Shown: positions 1 through 10,600 of the stretch, one piece after another
Layout of the letters: every line of letters begins with the position of its first letter
How positions within the stretch are numbered: position 1 is the stretch's first letter
Virus record (IMG/VR): IMGVR_UViG_3300042893_001734
Location: 1-32,952 of that record
Source: a virus
Reading direction: 5' to 3' (one strand)
DNA length: 32,952 nucleotides
The notes under the pieces: model-generated
What the model saw: only the letters and a program-made list of their open reading frames with translations
The model's database searches: none
What the model was told of the DNA's origin: nothing
Position numbers and translations under genes: made by a program

Positions 1-2
1 AC

Positions 3-3000
3 GTAAGAAGTGGAACAGACATTTTAAGTCTTGTAACCGGTAGAGTTCCTTTAATTGAACCTAACTATAAGATTACAATTTCTTCAAATCCAATTCTTGC
101 TGCTAGTGATTTTGCTTTAAGACTTGCTGGTAGTATTTTACCTGTATCTACAATTCCTGGTTCATATTTTGACCCAAGTATTAATCCAGGTCAACCAACA
201 ACAATTCAACAATTACAGAACGCCTATAGACAATCTACCGTTGGAAAATTATTAACTGGTTTATTGGGAGCAAATACCACAGGTTCACAATTGTTTTATA
301 ACAATTTGGGTAGTGGACAAAAGTCCCGTTTATTTGGTAATATTGATTTTAACAAATATAAACCAAGTTTTGATAGAACTTTATTTGACAGATTGGGCGG
401 GGCGATTGTTGGTTCAACAACCAATAATAGTGATTACTATGTAGGTTCTATTACCTCTGACCCGTCAAGAGTATTTTCTCCATCAGGAGATTTACCTGTA
501 AATACCTATGGTCAGGAACAACAAATGCCGGTCTATGGACCACAAGAACTTGCTCAACTTTATGAAGGTCCTTCACAAGAAGTTAGACTTGGCGCTAATG
601 GTCCTACATATAGTAATGGTGGTGGTATTGAGGGTGGATTTACTTGGGTTTCTCCAAAGTATAAAGGTAATGCCGGTAAAAAAGTTGGTCTTGGTGGAGC
701 AATCTTTAATCAAGATGAAGACTTTAAGCCCTCATCTTACAACTCAACTGAATCAACAAATAGAGTATATCGTGAAGGTTCAATTTTAGATGACACCCAA
801 AGAATTATCGATAGCCAACCTCAAGGTGGTAAAAGATTACAACATGTAGGTAATGCTATTGACCAAGTGAGTAAGGTCTTTCACGATGGTTATAAAGAGA
901 TTACAAAGGGTTCTAGAGTTCTTTCATACATCGGTTCAATTGGACAAGAAGTTGGTACGGAATATTGCCGAGTTTTTGCCAAAGATACACCATATCTTCA
1001 ATTTAATGACTTACAAAAAACTGATGGTATTACAACACAGGGTAGAAGATTTTCTTATTCGGTATTGGATAATACCTATAACCTTAATATTGCTCCAAAC
1101 AAACAAGAAGGTGGTCAAGATTCGACAAACTTAATTGGAAATGATAATAATGGTTATGCCAAGAAATATATGTTCTCGATTGAGAACTTGGCTTGGGCTA
1201 CGTCAAACGCTCCGGGTTATGCGGTTGCTGATTTGCCGGTTTGTGAAAGAGGACCTAACGGTGGTAGAGTAATGTGGTTCCCTCCATATGCATTAACGTT
1301 TACTGAAAGTGTTAATGCTAACTGGAATGCTAATGAATTTTTGGGAAGACCCGAACCAATTTATACTTATAAGAATACTTCAAGAACGGGTACTTTAACT
1401 TGGAAAATTGTTGTTGACCATCCGTCAGCGTTAAATGTTATTGTTAACAAGGTTTTAAATAATGAAACCAATAAAGTAAGAATCGATAGTATTTTGGAAT
1501 CGTTCTTTGCGGGATGTAGGAAATATGATTTATATGAACTTGCTAAGAAATATTATACAATAAAACAAGATGATTTATTTCAAATTCAACAAGCCATTAC
1601 TTCAAAAGAATTATCAAAAGAATCTGTTGAATATGCTGTGAAGACTGTTGGTAATATAGATGCGGTGGCTCAAGGAACTGCCGGTGTTACAGATGCTAAT
1701 AATAAAATAATGGCATATAATGATTTAGGGTTTTATTTTGATAATGATATTCCAACACAACTTGGTGTTAATTATGAGGACACGTATACACCATATATTA
1801 GTAGAGAAGGAACTTATGGTCCAAATAGTGTTGTCGCTCAAACAACAAACTTTTTTCAATCGGTAATTAAACCAAACAAAGATAAGATTGATGATTTTAT
1901 AAATGAGTTAAAAACTCAAATGTCTAATTATCCGGGAACGGTTACAATAACAATAGCTGGTAGTGCTTCAGCACCAGCAAAAAAAGATTATAATAAAAAG
2001 TTATCGGAAAGACGTATTGATTCTGCAATAACATATATGACTGGAAAAACTGAAATAAAACAATTTGTAGAAGAATCAAGATTGTTATTTACAAGAGTTG
2101 CTGAAGGTGAAGTCGTGTCCCAAGTTCAAAAATTTGACCTTGAAAAAAAATTTATTAGTGGTGAAAAAGTTAACTGTACAGATAACGATGCTGATAGTTT
2201 GTCTCCAACAGAAAAAATATTTTCAACAAATGCTATGGCGTGTAGAAGAGCGTTTATTTCAAGTATTAAGTCTGATTTAAATAAACCACCATCGGAGGCC
2301 CAACAAGCAAAAACAGATGTTACCGTTGGTAATGTTGTAACTAAGACGGTTACTCAGAATGTTTTAGAACAAAAAGTTGTTGTTAGAGATAATATTAGTA
2401 AAAGAGTATTAAGGGCATTATTATCTGAGTGTGATTATTTTGAAACAATAAAAGAAGAAACTCCGATGGTTTATGATAACTTAAAAGAAAAATTAAAGTT
2501 TTTCCAACCGGCTTTTCACTCAATGACACCTGAAGGATTAAATTCTAGACTTACATTCTTACAACAATGTATGAGACCTGGAGATACAATACCTACAGTT
2601 AAATCTGTTGGTGGAAAAGATGTTTTAGAATACAACAACGCCACAAACACGTCTTTTGGAGCACCTCCTGTTTTAGTATTAAGAATTGGTGACTTTTATA
2701 ATACAAAAATTATTCCAACAAGTTTAGGATTTACCTATGAAGAGTTAGATATTAATCCTGAAGGTATTGGTGTTCAACCTATGATTGCCATTGTTACTAT
2801 GGGATTTAACTTTGTTGGTGGTAGTGGATTAAAAGAATCGGTTGATAAATTACAGAATGCGTTAACATTTAACTATTATGCTAATACTGAAATTTATGAC
2901 GATAGAGCAACACCAACAGATGATAGTTATAAGGTTATTGATAAACAAATTTTAGATGCTAATAAAAATATTCCACCTCCAACACTTAACGACGCATTAC

Positions 3001-4292
3001 CTAATCAAGGTCAAACAAATGAATCGACGGTTGGTACAATAATAACAACGGTTAATTCTGGAGATATTGTTTCAGGTACAACAAGTTATCAAACTTTTAT
3101 GGATGATTTAATTACGGATACTCAAACATATTTCACAAATGTTGTTAATAAAAATAGAGAATGTGTTAATCAATATAATAATGCTTTAAGACAACAATGG
3201 ATGTTAGAAAGAACTTATAAAGATGGAGAATTTGCCTTGGATTTAACGCCCACACCTTCAAACGTAGAACTATTTGGAAAACCATACAATGTTGAAAAAA
3301 GAATTGACGAAATATTTTCAGATTTAATTGCGGATGTTAAAGGTGATGATGAAGGGTTCATTCAATTTTTAAATGAAAAAAAGTTTAGTTTTTCAAATAA
3401 AGTTATTCGTCAAGTTAAAGACAATTATGTTAAATTCTTGCAAGAGAAAAAAGGTGTATATCAAAATCCTGTAACTATGATAACTCAAGGAATGGTAAAC
3501 GCTCAACAAGTTTATATTCCAAAATTATCAAGAATTAATACAATTATTTATGAAGTTCCGGGATTTACAGATACTGGTACCGATGGATTTGCCAAAAAGA
3601 ATGGACAAATAACAACATACATTACTTCTGGAACTAGTGATGTTGATACTACTTCAGGTGTTTCAACAACACTAGAAGAATTAAAAAACGATATAAAAAA
3701 AATTGGTGAAAGTATTTATGCGTTTAATGAAGCAATAATTACTGAGACTACTTTTGAGGGTTATTCGGGGCCATTAGTGTTTCCTAATTCTACAAAAATT
3801 AAAACAAAAGATGTTTTTAATCCATTCCAAACAGAGGTATTTACTAACAAGAATTTATCATTAAGAAGAGTTTATATGTTAATGTCAAATGACGTTATTG
3901 ATTCAAAAAAACAAGAAACATTTAGAAATGCATTAATTGGTAATATTATTAGTAATGTTGACTTAATTGGAAATAATGGAAAAAAATTGGTGGATGCGTT
4001 TGATGAATATTGGATAACACAAACAAAACCAAATTTTGAAAAGGAAAATAAAATTACAAGGGGAATAATTGATAAAAAAGAAAAGGAAGAATTGGTTCCG
4101 TTTTTAAAGTTTACTCCTTATACTAAAGGTAAAAAACGAGTGTTTACTTATACAACAGAAAACGCTAATAGTGAAAATCAAATAACATTGATTAAAGGGT
4201 TAGGTCAATTTGGTAATTTAAATACTATTACTAAAACTTGGAATGATGCAGTTTCACCATTAACTTATGTGTCTAAAACAAAACTATTATAA
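3..4292 (+). CDS. Giant baseplate/tail-tube-initiator-like protein with OmpA-like segment, 5' partial
   Basis: The frame is open from the left edge (first whole codon at 3), so the gene starts outside the window. The TTG at 264 is only an internal leucine codon. About 1429 codons are visible. Around nt 1180-1440 lies a segment (WFPPY, then GRPEP, YTYKNTSRTGTLTWK, VDHPS) resembling the domain that caps the tail tube in gp48/gp54-type and injection-system baseplate proteins; this match is from memory. Around nt 1860-2060 a segment ends in NKKLSERRIDSAITYM, matching the OmpA C-terminal pattern N-x2-LS-x2-R. The aspartate of the usual TD motif is not evident (SAS instead). Near nt 2670-2900 a second conserved-looking stretch has LRIGDFYN, NPEGIGVQPM and NALTFNYYANT. 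The stop overlaps the next ATG as TAATG, suggesting translational coupling. A structural role is likely; the exact T4 counterpart is uncertain. Confidence 0.75.
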   Translation, partial: VRSGTDILSLVTGRVPLIEPNYKITISSNPILAASDFALRLAGSILPVSTIPGSYFDPSINPGQPTTIQQLQNAYRQSTVGKLLTGLLGANTTGSQLFYNNLGSGQKSRLFGNIDFNKYKPSFDRTLFDRLGGAIVGSTTNNSDYYVGSITSDPSRVFSPSGDLPVNTYGQEQQMPVYGPQELAQLYEGPSQEVRLGANGPTYSNGGGIEGGFTWVSPKYKGNAGKKVGLGGAIFNQDEDFKPSSYNSTESTNRVYREGSILDDTQRIIDSQPQGGKRLQHVGNAIDQVSKVFHDGYKEITKGSRVLSYIGSIGQEVGTEYCRVFAKDTPYLQFNDLQKTDGITTQGRRFSYSVLDNTYNLNIAPNKQEGGQDSTNLIGNDNNGYAKKYMFSIENLAWATSNAPGYAVADLPVCERGPNGGRVMWFPPYALTFTESVNANWNANEFLGRPEPIYTYKNTSRTGTLTWKIVVDHPSALNVIVNKVLNNETNKVRIDSILESFFAGCRKYDLYELAKKYYTIKQDDLFQIQQAITSKELSKESVEYAVKTVGNIDAVAQGTAGVTDANNKIMAYNDLGFYFDNDIPTQLGVNYEDTYTPYISREGTYGPNSVVAQTTNFFQSVIKPNKDKIDDFINELKTQMSNYPGTVTITIAGSASAPAKKDYNKKLSERRIDSAITYMTGKTEIKQFVEESRLLFTRVAEGEVVSQVQKFDLEKKFISGEKVNCTDNDADSLSPTEKIFSTNAMACRRAFISSIKSDLNKPPSEAQQAKTDVTVGNVVTKTVTQNVLEQKVVVRDNISKRVLRALLSECDYFETIKEETPMVYDNLKEKLKFFQPAFHSMTPEGLNSRLTFLQQCMRPGDTIPTVKSVGGKDVLEYNNATNTSFGAPPVLVLRIGDFYNTKIIPTSLGFTYEELDINPEGIGVQPMIAIVTMGFNFVGGSGLKESVDKLQNALTFNYYANTEIYDDRATPTDDSYKVIDKQILDANKNIPPPTLNDALPNQGQTNESTVGTIITTVNSGDIVSGTTSYQTFMDDLITDTQTYFTNVVNKNRECVNQYNNALRQQWMLERTYKDGEFALDLTPTPSNVELFGKPYNVEKRIDEIFSDLIADVKGDDEGFIQFLNEKKFSFSNKVIRQVKDNYVKFLQEKKGVYQNPVTMITQGMVNAQQVYIPKLSRINTIIYEVPGFTDTGTDGFAKKNGQITTYITSGTSDVDTTSGVSTTLEELKNDIKKIGESIYAFNEAIITETTFEGYSGPLVFPNSTKIKTKDVFNPFQTEVFTNKNLSLRRVYMLMSNDVIDSKKQETFRNALIGNIISNVDLIGNNGKKLVDAFDEYWITQTKPNFEKENKITRGIIDKKEKEELVPFLKFTPYTKGKKRVFTYTTENANSENQITLIKGLGQFGNLNTITKTWNDAVSPLTYVSKTKLL

Positions 4293-4615
4293 TGGCATTT
4301 CAATATTATAACAGATATAGTGAATTTTTAATTAATGGAGAACAAACTGTTGTCCCCTTTGTTGACTTGCCACAAAAAACCACAGATAAAAATTACATTT
4401 ATAAAGTTGCTCAAAGTAGATTAGATATTATATCACAAGAATATTATAACTCACCATATTTTGGTTGGTTGATATTACAAGGTAATCCTCAATTTGGTGG
4501 ACTTGAAAATAATATATATGATGGTGCTGTATTGATTATTCCTTATCCATTACTACCATCATTACAAGACTATAAAGCGGCGTTGGATAATTATTTTTAT
4601 TATTATGGCAGGTAA
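4292..4615 (+). CDS. gp53: gp53-like baseplate wedge protein
   Basis: This 107-residue protein resembles the compact wedge component gp53 of T4-like phages, whose fold is related to LysM. The recognisable core is SRLDIISQEYYNSPYFGWLI followed by QGNP and NIYDGAVLIIPYP, the LysM-like pattern of 'runs, tissue-like YY spacer, W, N-P, G-x-x-L-x-I-P'. It is shorter than T4 gp53 (about 196 residues), and the N-terminal FxYYNRYSEFLING also fits that family. Its start shares one base with the stop of the upstream gene (TAATG), and its end overlaps the next ORF by 11 nt, so the three are probably translated as a coupled set. Its place between a tube-initiator-like gene and a hub-like gene supports a baseplate role. 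The family call comes from motif recognition, not from a search. Confidence 0.65.
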   Translation: MAFQYYNRYSEFLINGEQTVVPFVDLPQKTTDKNYIYKVAQSRLDIISQEYYNSPYFGWLILQGNPQFGGLENNIYDGAVLIIPYPLLPSLQDYKAALDNYFYYYGR

Positions 4616-7600
4616 CAGACCAGGAGATAACAGTGGAAACATATTGGTTGATTTTGATTACAACAACATAATTGTTGTTGACCCTAACAAAACAATTGAT
4701 GCGTTTGGTAATATTGCGGAAAGATTGGTTGACCACGAAAATTTGGTTATGTATGCCAATTTAGAGGCTGAAGTTGTACCAAGAACAAAATTATCTGTTG
4801 GTGGTAGTCCCGAAGATAGAATTAGAACCATTTCAGTTGCTAAGATGAATTTCTTAAGACCAACAGAAGGAACTTACTTAAGTACTGGTTATTATGATGA
4901 ATTAACTGGTAAAGATTCTATAAATCAAAAAGGTGTTAATCAACTAAAGGAGGAGACAATAATTGGTCCAAATAACCAAGCTTATAAGAAAATGTCACCT
5001 GTTGAAGAAGGGAAAGTTGTTGATAGTGGTTTATTGGGTATAACCTCAATTGAGGTCAGTACAAACACTTCATTTATTCCTACTGTAACAATTTTATTGG
5101 AGGATATTCAAGGTAGAGCATTATTTCAATTAGGTAATAGTTCACCTTACGCAGCCTTTTTTAATTTACCATATTGTCCGTTTTATTTAACCCTTAAAGG
5201 TTATTATGGTCAAGCCATTAAATACCAATTAAATCTTAGAACATTTAACGCTAGTTATAACTCATTCAGTGGTAACTACCAAGTTAGATTAGAGTTTGTT
5301 GGATATAAGTTTAATATTCTTAATGAAATTTCTATTGGGAACTTGTTGGCGACACCACATATGTATAGTACAAGATATGATGTTTCGAGACCGACAGGAA
5401 CATTAGAGTTAGGAAAAAATTCATCTGCTTTAGGTGTTAGAGTTTCAGAACCAACAAATAGCCAAGATAATGTTGTAACACAAATAGTATCGGAAAGAGG
5501 TTATGAAAAAATAGTTGAGGTTTATAGTGAATATAAAGCCAAAAAATTAATTCCTGAGGACTTCCCTGAGTTAACGGTTGCTCAATTAATGAGTAAACTT
5601 AGTAATTTTGAAAAATCAATTATTGCTTCTTATCCTCCGGCTAATGTTCAACCTTTAACTGATATTAGACAATATAAAGATGTTCTATCAGCATATTTCA
5701 ATCAAATTAGAGGAGCTTCTAATTCTTGGTTTAAAACATATATGAACCCAAAACCAATTGTTTTGGTTACAGGTCAATATGTTTATACATTTAAAAACCA
5801 ATATTTAACACCAGCAAATGCTCAAGTTAGAGAAACGGCAAAAAGTTTATTAAATGGTCAAATAAAGGAGTATAATGATTTATTGGCATCAAATCCTGTT
5901 TTAGGTAAAAAAGGTTTATCCCCAATTAAAAATAGTATTGTATATGGTATGTTTACTATTGATATTGATTTTGAAAGTGTTGATTTGTTAAAGACACTTC
6001 AAGAACAAACTGGAATTACTTCTCCAACTAATGAAGACTTAGTTAATATAAAAAAATATATTGAAGATATTTTAAGACCTTTTCAAGAAACAACTAAAGG
6101 AACTCAACAAAACCCATCTAAAGTTTCAAAAATTAACGAACCGTTGTATGTTTTTGATGGTGAGGATAAATTTGATAGAACAATATCACAAATTGAAACT
6201 GAGGCCAACAAAAAACTATCGGAATATGAAACTGTTATATCGGCAGATTTGGCAAGAAAAATTGAAAACTCAGATACAGGTATTGGATTTAAACCTAGTG
6301 TTAGAAATATTTGTGCGGTTGTTATGGCATCGGCAGAAGGGTTTATTAGATTACTTGATGATGTACATACCAACGCTTGGAATGTTAAGTATGACCCAGT
6401 TAGAAAAGAAGTAATTATAAATAATCAAACTGCGGCACAAGGAACCGACACTCGTGGTAATGTTCCTGTTGCTCCAACTGCATTAAATAATAATTCAAAT
6501 TATGCCAATTCACAAATACCTGTTTATCCTTGGCCTCAATTTTTTGTTGAAACTCCTGATGATAAAAAAGGAAGATTTCAATTAAAATATATTGGTGACC
6601 CATCTGTTGTTGGAGTTACTAAAGGTTATTTGTATGAAAAATGGCCTGAGGTTGAATTTGTTGAAGAGTTTATGAGAGGTTTAACTCAAAAGTTTAATCC
6701 TCCTATTGTTCAACCACCAACCGACAATGGACAGACAACTAAGGTAATTAATATAAATGCAATTGAATTTCCTTCAATTGGTCTTGCTTATGCCAATAAA
6801 GAAGAAGTTAAATTTTTCTATGAAATATGGGAAAGACAATTCTTAACCTCAAACTATTCTGGATTTATTAGAGCAAACCAAAATCAACGTAATCAATTAA
6901 TTAACTTAAATATTGAAACAGAGACTAATAATATTGTTTTAGGTCTTGGAATTAGTTCACCGTATATTACATTCAAATTAAAAAACTGGAATTTAAGTGA
7001 ACCAAGTTATGATTTGTTTTTACAATCAATATCAAATGATGGAACTGGTAGGTCTTATCAAGAATTTAGTAGAGATTTATTTGTAACACCTTATATTAAA
7101 AATCTCACAGAAAATTCGTTTAATATTCTTAGTATAAAAGATTTAGGTAAAATCCCTCAAGAATCACCAAGTTCTGAGGCATTAACTCAATTGGTTAAAA
7201 ACGCTTCAAATACTCCTTTGGTTGTTGACACATATCCGTTTACTAATCCTTCTTGGGTTGAAAACAATATGAGTTCAAGTAATCTTAGTAAAGGTGAATT
7301 AGTGTATGATACTAAAAATGTAATGACAGTATTTGATGAGAGAAATGTTATTGCCAATTTTACCAGTGTTTATAATAAAACAACAAACCGACCTGTTACC
7401 AACTTTTCATATTTAAATCCAACAACACCAAGTTTAAATAATATTGTTGGATTGGATGCGTTCTTTAAAGGTAGAGAGGTATCTGATTTTGTACCAACAG
7501 AGGGTTATGTTAATTACATTTCACCAACACTTAGTTTATCAACTCAAACAATTACATCAATACTTAATACTCCGTATTTTATTAATGCAATACAGAATGG

Positions 7601-10600
7601 TGTTTATAATTGGAGAAGAAATGATAAATACCCATATATCCAAGCGGCTTATTTATTCTTGAATTCATTACCATTAGCGTCATTAAGAGAAAGATATAAG
7701 ACATTAGATTCTTCAAATGATTTAGATTATATTGCTTCTTGTTTTAAAAAGTTTGGTGCTATTCATAAAATGCCTTATGCTTGGATTCTTAAATTAGGTT
7801 CTGTTTGGTATAGATATAAAACATATAAAGAACAAGGTGTTGATATTATTGATTCCGCTTGGAAAAACTTTAACTACAAAGAAAACTTTGACCCTATTAC
7901 AAGTGCCGAAACAAAGACATATGAGTTTACATTTGACGGTGTTAAACAAATAACTTTACAAGAACAAACTACCTCAAACATTAAAATTCAAACAGGATTT
8001 TTCCCTAAAGTTATTAATGACTTTAACGTATTTTATAAGGGATATGATTTATATGTGAATTACACCGACAAAGAAATACAGAAGAGTGTTAATGAAGGTA
8101 TGAAAGTTTATAACTTTGATGATTCTAATTTTAATGCAACACAAAATAACACAACACTTAATTTTCAAACTTGGTCAGTAATTCTACCAGATAATATTGA
8201 AGACCCAACTACGAGTAGTGAACCCTGTGAGGTACCACCATCAATTGCGGTTACAGGACCAAAATATTTTGTTGTTCCATCATTTGGTTCAGTTTTGGCA
8301 AATCAAGCCGAATTAAATTGCGTTTCAAATGGAGCAACCAAAGTTGATTTAACAAATAACGAATCTATGTATAATGGTTCTGTTAGATTATTGTGGTCAA
8401 CACCAAACTATGGTTATTTCGATGCCAATCAAGTTGTAAAACCACAACCTGATTCATATGTTAATAAAATATTACCAAACACATCAAGTCAAGCTCCATT
8501 CACATTATTATCGAGTGATGAATATAGTAAAATAGAGGAAATCTTTTCTGTATTTGATAGAAGTATTTTAGATAAATTGGAACAAGAGTTTTTAAACTTT
8601 TGTAAACCTATTGCGGATATTGATTTAGGTCCACAAGTTCAAGTAGCAATTGGTGTTTCACCTGTTGATATTAACGCTGTTTATAAAAACTTCCAATATC
8701 TTTTTAGAAGTTTGATGAGTGTTACGACAAAACAATCAACAACAACAAACGAGGAATATTTTAATGTGTTAGCTGAAAATCAATTAGGAGTCTTTACTAA
8801 TACGATGAAGTCTTTCTTAGAGTATGATGTTCTATTAAAGTATGGTAATCCTGCAAACTATAAAAGAAGAATATTTAATTCGTTTTTATCACAAAATTTA
8901 ACAACACCAACTGTTGTTGACCCAATTCAATTTGACCCTTATGTTTTTAATACATTACCTGGTGGAGGAACAATAACTTTAGAACAATCTAAATTATCTT
9001 ATCCACAACAATGGGCAACATTAGAAACTGAAGTCGGATTTTCAACAATTCAAAATTTAATTTATAGTGATAGTGGTTCGTACATAACTGATTTCTTTAT
9101 TGATAATAATATTGGATTCAATACCCAAAATATTACATTATGTGCTCCTTTAGTTAAGATGTATGCCACACAAAAATTATATTCTCCAAGTATAACAAGT
9201 GATGGGTTTAAACAAACAATTCAAAGTTATTTACAACAAACTGCAAATTTTCAAAACGATTTATTGAATACATTACTAACACAAGTAAGAGATAAATTAC
9301 CTAATCAAGACCAATTACCTGAAAAAACAATTAAGAGTGTTATTGATGGACAACAAAGTAAAGTTGAGAATTATGAAGTCTTTAAAGCATTAAATGATAA
9401 GTGGATTGCGGGTTCTGATTATAAAAGTAAAACATTATTTGAGGACTTTATGTTTTTAGATAGAGCATCAAGAAATATTGGGGATACTATTATTATTGAT
9501 ATTTTTGCTCTTAGAGACGCTTTTGGTGATGTAGAAAATAACAAAGCGTTGAATTTACGTATGAGTGTTTTTACTTTTTTAAGTAGTATGTTGATTAACA
9601 ATAAGTTTAATGTTATGCCATTACCTTCTTATGTTAACTTTTATAATATTCAAGAAGTTGATGGTACAACAATATCACAAAACAAAGAAGGTTCGTTAAA
9701 GTTTGCGGATAATATGTGGGGAACATTTTTAGATGTTGACTATAGAAAATCAACACCAAAAATGGTTTGTTTTTATACTGGCCTTCCATCACAATATTTG
9801 GATTTACCTGAGGGTAATTCTAGATATAGAGATGATGCGTTTGAGATGAGACGAGCTTCAGATAATCCGTTAATGGAAGATTGGCAAAATAAAAGCGATT
9901 ATGCGTTGTCAAATAGGTGTGTTGGATTTAATGTTGATTTGGGTATTAGAAATCAAAATATATTTTATTCATTTAACGTTTCAATGGATAGTGGTAAAGC
10001 AACTTCAGAGTCGATATTGGCTGAATTAGATATGAGCAACCAAGCTAATGGAAGAAATAGTACAACTCAAAATGTTGGCATTTATAATTACTACAAACAA
10101 AGAAGTTATACTTGTCAAGTTGTTTCAATGGGAAATGCGTTAATTCAACCAACAATGTATTTTAATTTAAGACACGTTCCATTGTTTAATGGACCTTATT
10201 TAATTACAGAAGTTAAACATACGGTACAACCTGGTATATTCCAAACTAGTTTTTCGGGTATCAGACAAGGAATTTATGATTTGCCTGCGATTGATAATTA
10301 TTTACAAAGTGTTAATCAAAATTTATTAACACAAATTGAGTCATTATTAAAAGTTAAAAAAGACAGTACGGTTAGTGAAAGGATTACTGAAATTAATAAA
10401 GCTGCTCAAATACAACAAACAGGAAATAATGTTGCTGCTGCAACAAATAGTTGTATTAATGGTTTGGTTCCTGCTTATATCAGTTATGGTGATTTTGTAA
10501 CAACATTAGGTACATCATTAAATCCAACACAATTAGTGGATGCGATTAAAGCAAAGACATCAAACCCTAGATTACAACTTTTAATCTATATGATTTGTTA

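Noticed and set aside
264-266. TTG as start of the first gene
   Set aside because: The frame is open without a stop back to the left edge, so TTG 264 is an internal Leu codon of a gene beginning outside the window.
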